A stretch of 64,000 bases of DNA from Limnanthes douglasii subsp. nivea. Lineage: Eukaryota > Streptophyta > Magnoliopsida > Brassicales > Limnanthaceae. The DNA lies in NCBI GenBank assembly GCA_036936605.1, contig JAUPFV010000001.1, positions 157,451,187 to 157,515,186 of the forward strand, written 5' to 3'. Every line of letters begins with the position of its first letter. Positions within the stretch are counted from its first letter, which is position 1. Below, piece after piece: positions 56,449-64,000 of this stretch. The notes under the pieces are model-generated. The model searched no databases and was not told the DNA's origin. It worked only from the letters and a program-made list of their open reading frames with translations. A program made the position numbers and the translations under genes.

Positions 56449-59213
56449 CTTCAGAAAATATTATACATTCCTCATTAAGTGTTTATCACATCATTCACTT
56501 TATTTTCACATCGAGCTCTAGATCTCTAGCTCACCGCACAATTTGTTATGAAAATTAACCACGCAAGCTAATAGATCGATGGATAAAAAATTAAAATTTC
56601 CAGTTTGGTTTATGCACTTAACTTTATACGCAACTTATACGCTCAAGTTTATGCATAACTTTGCACTTAAGTTTCTGCACAACTTCTACACTTAAGTTCC
56701 AAGAAAGATCGTACACCTCAAATTCAACACACAAAAAGAACTTATCAAGAAAACACACATAGATGGTGTGGTTTAAATTAAGGAGTTTTCTTACATCCAC
56801 AAACAACAAATATATTTTATAGATGAAACATATATAAAGAATTATAATAATAACAAATACAAGAAAATACACAATATTCAAATCTTTTAAAAATATATTA
56901 TCAAGTTTTCAATAGTATCTCTCAGTCCTCATTTTCTTTTATTATCGTTCTAATCATTATTTTCAAGAATTCATCAATTCTAAAATCACTCAATTTTTTT
57001 TTCTGTTTCTTTCTCTGGAAATATTTTTCTTACCAAGAACTATTTATTAGTTCTTTATGTCCACGCGCTACATCAATATATATACTTAAATGGTATGTAG
57101 ATTGGGGAAAACGTACATCATTATCACAGTAATAAACCGAGATTTTTACAATAACTTATATTATTATTTAGACGATTGGACGATTATAATAAAACTTGTG
57201 CTATACTTAGATCAAAAGTTTCTATCAACTAGTACTCTTAGTTAATTATAAAAAAACTTAGACCACCTTGACGCCTAAGTGATTCTTCAACTAAATCATA
57301 AAAAATATATCAAATTAAGTGTCAGACTAACTTCCTGATGATCAACCAAAACATTAAGGCTTCTCAACTCTGAAATTTAACTCAAGATGTAATTTAACCT
57401 TCTCTGCAAATAACTTTACCCCATCCTGAGAGTAAATTCATTGTTGTGCCTGAAATCATACAGTTGGACAAAATGTCACTATTATGAGTCTAAAACCTAA
57501 ACACGTGTACATGGATGACTAAGATATATAAAATACATTTGCATCGTCTAAGGAGAAATAATTATTATTATCCACGCGTAAAAACTCCAAAAAAGCGTAA
57601 CATTACATATATATAAATAACACAAATAATATGTCTTATGAGTTTGTTAAAATGAGGATTGGATAATGTGAACAAGATATGGATCAACCTCCAAATTGAC
57701 AAACATGAACGAGATTTGAGGTTGATGTGTGTAAAAGCTGTTAGATTTATAATACAAATTGGATAAAACGACAGTAATGAATCAAATATAAGATTATATT
57801 AAGTTCTCTCAGAAAATACAAAAAAATAAATATTTCTGTTTTTTAAAGTAAATGATATATATATATATATATATAATAACATATTAATAACGAATGACAT
57901 CGAACCTAACTATATATATATATATATATATATGTATATTAAGGATATATAAGATGTATGTTGTTGATATTTGAATAATAAATTATTAAGTAACCCAATA
58001 CAGGAAGTTGATATCGCAACCATTTACATGTTAATTATATTTATTAGAGTTATAACGAGTGGTTTAGGTTGAATCATTATCATGGGTAGTATATCTAAGT
58101 TATATGAGTTTATCAAATTATATGTCATGAATTTAACATGAGGACTAAATTAAATCTTGTCGTTATCTAACTAGTCATCTCGCTCTCCCTCTCATCTTCT
58201 AATCTATTTATTATTATTATATAATAAAATAAGTTAACTTATTATCGTGATGAGTAATGATTGTGTTTCAATAATAATAGAATATATATGTCTTTGTAAG
58301 TGTTTTATTGTTGATGTTTAACCTCTCGTAGCCATAAGAAAAATGTGCTTGGAATAAATACATATATCACATATTTGTCATACTTATTAATATTATGGAT
58401 TATGGATTTTTAATTTTTAATTTTTTTAAATAAATGTAAGGTCTTAACACTTTTATTTATCTTTCGTTCTTTACTTATTTATTCTTGAAAAATGAGTTAT
58501 TTTACTATTATAATCTTAATTCCCAAATTTTTAATGACTAACACATCATTGAATTTGTCGTTCACATATAGTTTTATCATTGAGAATACACATATCAAAT
58601 TATATCCATGTTAGATTATAAATTTCTCTTCTGGTTGTACAATATTGGCTTGATACGAACAAATATATAATTGTTACCTTCGTTTTTTAGGGTCATATAG
58701 TAATTTGAGGATATCATATTACTCAAATGGTATTTTGTACGTGGGAAACTCATAATTTGAGGTTTAAAGGTGTTGATTACTAAAAATGGTTGTAGAGTAT
58801 GAATATATTTTGAATATCGTTTAGATAGTTATACATTCGATAGGAAAAATATGGGGATGATAACATAATAAAATTATTTAACTATAAGTAATATTTCTTG
58901 GAGTGTTTGAGAAATCAAACTAAAGTAATGCTCACTAAAATCACCACGCTAATAAAAGTATGTATCTTTCAAAACTTCTACCATTATGTAGGGTTGTCTA
59001 TGGAAATCGTAGATAATGTTAGGCATGCTCACATTTGAAATTTTAGTTATAAAGCTAAGTGTCTTGTAATGTCATAAAAATGTTTATATGTATCATATTT
59101 AATCAATTTTTGACATTTTTATTTACAAGATTCGATGTTTGATATTTTTATTGGTGAAATATTTCGCGATAAATGTTACTAATAATGAGTGATAAATATG
59201 TTACAATATATTT
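56449..59213. other. AT-rich region without a recognised gene
   Basis: The first part may be the leader and LTR of Copia D but no primer site is clear. Repeats of CACTTAAGTTTCTGCACAACT type lie at 56610-56705. (AT)n microsatellites lie at 57854-57875 and 57911-57933. No coding sequence is supported. Confidence 0.45.
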
Positions 59214-59330
59214 TAGAGGAAACTACCCATAAATACCTAGTCAACTATCAAATACCAAAATGGTACCCGCTTTTAGACTAGTTTCATAAAATACCTAAAG
59301 CCATATTGTGGACAAAAATACCCTCTAGGG
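59214..59330 (+). repeat. MULE B left terminal inverted repeat
   Basis: It starts AGAGGAAACTACCCATAAA, then TACCTAGTCAACTAT, which matches TACCTAGTCAACTATTCAAT in the left TIR of MULE A. The subterminal GGACAAAAATACCCTCTAG matches the 3.57-kb element. Confidence 0.7.
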
Positions 59331-59338
59331 TATAAAAA
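59331..59338 (+). promoter_or_regulatory. TATA box in MULE B TIR
   Basis: TATAAAAA lies at the inner edge of the TIR, upstream of a non-coding exon that ends at the donor GAACAG|GTACG (59595/59596). The intron ends with TTAACAG at 60197, six bases before the ATG. Confidence 0.6.
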
Positions 59339-59939
59339 AGGGTTTTTTGGTTGAAACCCACTTTTTTCACCTTCTAATCTGTCTTTTGGGTTCCAATTCC
59401 CTCAACTTTTACATTTCTAAATTTGAGGAGAGAGAAACACGTAAAACGAGAGCGAACCCAAAAGACGATTTTGAACCCAAACGAGAACGATTCAACCATC
59501 GACCGTAACTGTCGAGGCGATTCCGATCACTCCATCTAACCGCCGAACACCGTCTTCCTCTACTGCATCCTACTTTGTCGAACACAGTCGAACAGGTACG
59601 TTTTTTTCTCCCTCTGTCTTTCGAACACTGTCTGTCTGTGTGCTATATGGTTCGACTTATAAGCGTCGCCGGATTACTGTTAATCCACCGGTAGTTAGAA
59701 TGTATAAGCGTCTCCTTAGTCCGGTGAGATTTTCTCCTTTCTTTAACAGTTTAAGTCGATGGTGTTAACACAGTACGTGTAGTTAGTAGTGTTCATCCAC
59801 CGATGGTGTTAACACAGACATGGGTCGATGTTAGGTGTTAGTTGTGTTGATAGAACCTGTCCTGGTTGAAGTCGCAATGTGTAGTGTCGTCTATCAGACT
59901 TACAGGGTTGAGGTTGATGTTTGTTAGTATACGTAGATT

Positions 59940-62760
59940 TTTTTAATGATCTAGAAATGTAGTTAGGCTGTATCTAGCACTATCAGCGAGTAGTTTACTG
60001 TCAAGACTTCATGTCTAGCAAAGTAGTAGATGAATTTGGTCACGTCTAGCACTGTTGATATGCAGTGAGTTATACGATGTTGTGGAGTAAGTTGGACCAG
60101 TGCTGTTTTCAAGAGTTAATGTATATACTGGCTGCTTAGCTTTATTGTTTTAGTTCCTATGGGATTACTAACTAGTGTGAAATGGGAATGTTAACAGGGA
60201 AAAATGACTAAAACCGGAGTATTCTACAGGTCCGGGTTGGTTAGCATAATCAACCTACTAAGACGGGATATAATTAAATCTGAACACATAGAGGCTGCTA
60301 GAGGAACATCGTTCTATACCTTCCTGAAAACCTCGTTCGACGTAAGGAACGAGGTTCTGAAGCTTAAAAAGTTCCACTACTTGATCGAGGCGATTTGTGG
60401 TTTTTACGATGTGAGATGGAAGTCTTTCCAGATAGGACGTAAGCATGTAAGGCTGACGAGGAAAGATGTGAAGGCGATATTTGGTCTGAAGCACGGTAAC
60501 GAAGAGATGCCAATGAGCAAATCAGGCGCATTTATCGCTCGGTATGCTGATGGAGCTGAGTTAGATTCCATTCTAATGCAGAAATAATTTTTGAGCCCAC
60601 AGACGAGGAGGAGCGGGCCAACAAACGACAAATTAGTGTCTAATGCATTGATAAAGGTAAATCTAGTTTGTTAAAATGTATTTGTTTTTAGTTTATGCTG
60701 CAGGCATATGAGGATTATACCAAAATCGGCATGTGTATGCAGGTATCTAGCAATGTAATATACTATATCTAGTAGTGTGGTAGAAATATAATAGTATGTT
60801 GGTGTTTGGGAATATGCATCTAGCAATGTCTTGGTTCAAATCTATCAATTTTATAGTAGGGGTAACTGCCTTAAATTGTTATTGCTGTATTCTTGGTATG
60901 ATGTTGTTCATTTTGTAGGAAGCGATCGAGAAAGAAATAAGGCAAGGAGGGGAGGAAGAAGCCAAGGATGTTGCTCGGCTGCTGATACTTTTCATATGAT
61001 CGACACTGTTCTTTTCAGTATCAGACGATGTCGTCGGGTGGACAGCTATATTCTACGTGGAGAATCTTGAAAAAATAAACGACTATGACTGGTGTGGAGC
61101 CATCTTGGAGAAGCTGCATAAATTGCTGGACAAATGTATTAAGGCTGGGAAGCCTGCAAGAGTCATCGGATGCGTTGCTCTGCTATTTGTGATTACAATG
61201 GGTTATGATCAGCAAGTTTGTTTCGAACCCGTTTTTATAATGTTAAGTTATATTTTGTGCAACCATTTTTTAAGGAGCATATTTCGATAAACTTCGAAAT
61301 ACCAAGGCCAAACATAATCCCTAGATGCTACAAGTGGTGGGGAGTAAAGGGAAAGGAGTCGACATTCGAAATGATCCAGATGGTCAGTCAGTTCAGCGAT
61401 GACCAGGTATTTAACGTATCTATCAATGTCCAAATTGTAAAATCAAAAAAATCTCATACCTATGAATCCAACACCCAAATCGCAGCCATCAATATTACAG
61501 TTAAAAAAATTAACATATCTATCAATCAAAACATCAAACAAATCGCATCCAATATAGCATAACATCATAACATCTGGTGTGGATAATTATCGCCTGAGGG
61601 TAGGCTAGTAATTTGGTTGGTGTTTTATAGTAGTGTGTGGGTGTTATGTGTTTAGAGTAGAGAGTAGAGAGATAATTAAGTAGCCTGGTAGCAGTTAATT
61701 CTCATTACCCACACTTAATGCCGGTGGTTGGGTATTTATACCTTGATGTTTGGGCCCTTATGGGCTTTCGTGTCATGTTTAATGGAACCAAGTCATGTTC
61801 AAAGACCCATGAGCTCTAAGTAGGAGAGCAAGTAGCTTAGTCAAGTAGTGTTTAGGTTTTTTAGTACTTTTGTCATAGTTCGAACAGTCCTATAGTCTTA
61901 GTGTTCGAAGTGATCTGTCCGGTCCGGAGGCACTGGACCGAACTGTCCTTGTCCGGGGAGCATGCGGAATTCGGACTCATCAACATCAACATGTCTATGA
62001 ATCACAATTGTTTGTAATTTGCAGTAATGATTCTTATATTGTGTTGCTGAATGTATATTATACTTAATTTCTTAGGTTATGGGCGATGAGTTACTGTTGA
62101 CAGCGGCTGAATGTTTTGCTTATAGAGAAATTGATTCGTGAAGGAAGTGCGAAGTTGCTGGGGAAACAAGTGAACCGAGGAGTAGGAAAAGAAAGAAAAC
62201 TATTGCGAACAAAAGTATAAGAAGGAAGATGAAATAGGTAGATGACGGAGCTGGAACAAGGAATAGAAGGATTTCGAACACTGAGGTTGAAGACAGCACT
62301 GAGGTAGATGACAATGTTACATTGGGGGAATTCATTGGGGAGAAGAAGTCAAGAGTTGGTACAACAAAATGGGAGAGGTTGAAAAAGAAAAACAATCGTA
62401 GGTCTAGTATTCCAAGTTTTGGAGGGCTGTCACAGTCTGTGTTGCGTGACAACAAGAAGCTGAAAAAACGAAGTCGGTTGCAACGGTTGAAAGCTGAAAA
62501 CAAAAGGCTGAAAACGTCGCTTGAGGAGAAAAATGAACAAGTGAATATCCACATATTTTTTAAGGATTAATAAGCTTTATAAGGGATCATTATATAAGTT
62601 GGTTACACTGTATATAGGAAATTTTTAGATGTTGTTTGCTAGCAGCATCATTATAAGGGTTCTAGCAAACATAATTATAAGTTTTCTATCAACGTTAATC
62701 TGCCTAATCTAGCAATGTAAAAATAATGCATCTAGCAATGTAAATATGATGTATCTCGCA
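59940..62760. repeat. ATCTAGCAATGT motif in MULE B introns
   Basis: Variants of [AT]TCTAGCAATGT occur near 59970, 60010, 60042, 60728, 60767, 60826, 62660, 62707, 62730 and 62750. All lie in introns. A few AAATCGCA[GT]CC copies, the MULE A type, occur at about 61479 and 61545. Confidence 0.65.
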
Positions 62761-63682
62761 ATGGATGTTGTCTAAACTATTTCGTATGATCGTTTGATTC
62801 AGGTTTAAAATTGAAGAAAGACTTGAATGAGCTGAAACAGAAGCTCGAGGTCGAAGATGAAAGAGTGGATGGTGAGGATGAGGATCTGCTGAACACCTTA
62901 TCAATGCCATTTTTCCGTGAAGATAAGGACGATGTTGAAACTGTGGATGCCAATATTACTAAGAAGGTGGTTAATGAAACTTTGGTTTACAAATCTCGGA
63001 GGCATGGATTTTCTCCCAAGAGGAACCAACAAGTTTATGATACCGAAAAACCAATAGAAGAGGAGGATGTTGAGGCCGAGCCACAGCAGAAGAAGAGGAG
63101 CTTGAGACAGCTGAGGCAAAAGAAAGTGAAGTATCTGAGGAAGAGAAGTTAGAAGGAGATGGAGGGTGTGTTCAATCCGAAACATCTGTTGAACCAATGA
63201 GAGAAACTACTACACCGGAAGCTATTGCTGTTGATGTCGCTGGGAAGCAGAAAAGGACTACTTTACTTGGTTGTGATGATGGTAATGAGAAAGAGGATGC
63301 GGGAGCAGACTTATCACCCCTAACTCATGCTGCCAGTGCGCAAAATGAAGCTTTCGTAGTTGAACAGGGACACAGATTTGGAAACAATGAGGTTGAAGGA
63401 CAAGAGCTGATGGTGGACAGAATAGATTCGTTGGACAAAGGGTGCAACGAAGGAAAGAAAACAACGAAACAAAAGTTGGAGAACACCGAAAAAGCCTTAG
63501 AGGAAGGACACAATGCGGAGACAGATCAGGAGAAGGAAGAAGCTGACAAGCAGGCAGATACAACCAAAGAGACTGAAGAAGCACCTATTGGGGTGGAGAA
63601 CGCAGCCACAAAACTCCTAGGACCAAAACCTGTCTCTGAGCATGTGGTGGAGAATATGGCTGAAGATGTAAGTGGATCTTAA
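60204..63682 (+). pseudogene. MULE B plant-mobile-domain gene (N-terminal part)
   Basis: Homologue of the Ulp1-type gene of MULE A. Exon 2 (60198 to about 60655) encodes MTKTGVFYRSGLVSIINLL, then LTRKDVKAIFGLKHGNEEMP. A TAA replaces the Tyr of the KYF motif seen in MULE A, and the exon ends at a donor after ALIK. Exon 3 (60919 to about 61210) encodes DVARLLILFI, stop, STLFFSVSDDVVGW and KINDYDWCGAIL. Exon 4 (about 61265-61407) has IIPRCYKWWGVKG and ends at a donor. Exon 5 (about 62076-62560) is basic (RSRKRKK, RSRLQRLKAENKRLK). The last exon (62804-63682) starts with a coiled coil (LKKDLNELKQKLEVEDE) and is charged. Each exon has a counterpart in MULE A. The protease domain is not reached. 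Confidence 0.75.
61575..61982 (-). mobile_element. Solo LTR (408 bp) in a MULE B intron
   Basis: It is flanked by the 5-bp duplication ACATC at 61570-61574 and 61983-61987. On the minus strand it starts TGATGAGTCCGAATTCC and ends TCCACACCA, giving TG...CA ends. A minus-strand TATA (GGTATAAATACCC) and a CT-rich leader lie inside. No internal domain is present. It is a product of LTR-LTR recombination of an LTR retrotransposon; no other copy is in the window. Confidence 0.75.
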
Positions 63683-64000
63683 AATCGTTAAGATTCATGA
63701 ATATTTAGCAATTATGTTTTGGCTGGTTTTGAAATATTCAAACTCTAGGTTGGATAATATTTAAGATGGGTTGTTTTTGTATGAAAATGTTGGTTTGACA
63801 GTATATGTGTAGTTTAAGAATTGATTTCCATGATTGTCTCAATGAGAATTAGTAGATAAAATATGTATGTAGTCTGATAGATATTATGTATGTAGTTTAA
63901 GAATCAGTCTGATTTTCATGAGCTACAAATTGCAAACACAATATGTATGTAGTCTGTTAGATACATCATTTTAAGAATAAAGTTTTCGTACTATACAAAT
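63683..64000. other. Intron-like end of window in MULE B
   Basis: It is AT-rich, with several copies of ATATGTATGTAGTCTG[AT]TAGATA-like text (about 63859-63970). No coding sequence is seen. Confidence 0.5.

Larger units (their letters stand above)
59214..64000 (+). mobile_element. MULE B, left part (right end outside)
   Basis: A second MULE of the same superfamily. From the left: TIR with TATA box, non-coding exon, then the plant-mobile-domain gene on the plus strand. This is the mirror arrangement of the right half of MULE A. The protease domain, any transposase and the other TIR would lie beyond 64000. Confidence 0.7.

Overview
The window is plant nuclear DNA, most likely from a eudicot. 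It is AT-rich, genes have GT-AG introns, and almost all recognisable coding matter belongs to plant-type transposable elements: L1-type LINEs with a C-terminal RNase H, Ty1-copia and Ty3-gypsy LTR elements primed by plant tRNA sites, a TRIM cluster, and large Mutator-like elements (MULEs). I see no intact host gene. Two host-derived relics stand out: the 5' end of a malectin-like receptor kinase gene (11.3-11.9 kb) and a retrocopy of a poly(A)-binding protein gene (21.7-23.0 kb).

Layout. 0-0.7 kb: broken basic, Ser/Pro-rich ORF on the minus strand with its own TATA box. 1.8-3.4 kb: LINE relic (minus). 3.57-4.37 kb: short MULE-like element filled by a tandem array. 4.5-10.7 kb: full-length LINE with a perfect 17-bp target-site duplication, itself hit by a 407-bp Mutator-type MITE with a 9-bp duplication. 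11.3-11.9 kb: receptor-kinase fragment. 11.9-17.2 kb: Copia A (minus) with two LTRs. 17.2-18.6 kb: gypsy gag, primer site and LTR (minus). 18.6-25.2 kb: AT-rich DNA, the PABP retrocopy and a decayed LTR element. 25.2-37.0 kb: MULE A. 37.6-38.5 kb: TRIM cluster. 40.2-43.7 kb: third LINE. 43.9-46.3 kb: gypsy gag fragment and Copia C (minus). 48.3-56.4 kb: an isolated LTR copy, then Copia D (minus), whose gag is split by the insertion of Copia B (plus). 59.2 kb to the end: the left part of MULE B, whose far end lies outside.

Most interesting are the two MULEs. MULE A (about 11.8 kb) carries a MURA-like transposase on the plus strand. On the minus strand it carries a multi-exon gene that joins a plant-mobile-domain/DUF1985-like N-terminus to a Ulp1 (C48) SUMO-protease C-terminus, as in Kaonashi-type MULEs, plus a third small gene with its own TATA box. 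MULE B carries a homologue of the Ulp1-type gene with the same promoter-in-TIR, non-coding first exon and intron placement. Introns and intergenic spacers of MULE A, but not the exons I read, are peppered with variants of a short motif (ATGCGAATTGT, GCATGATATGCTGCGAA). MULE B introns carry a different motif (ATCTAGCAATGT). The small element at 3.57-4.37 kb has MULE-like ends and is packed with a tandem version of the first motif. This link between terminal repeats and a shared non-coding motif is the best candidate for something undescribed.

Every large reading frame has stops or frameshifts, so all copies here look inactive. Coordinates of degraded elements are approximate, and all homology statements come from reading translations by eye.
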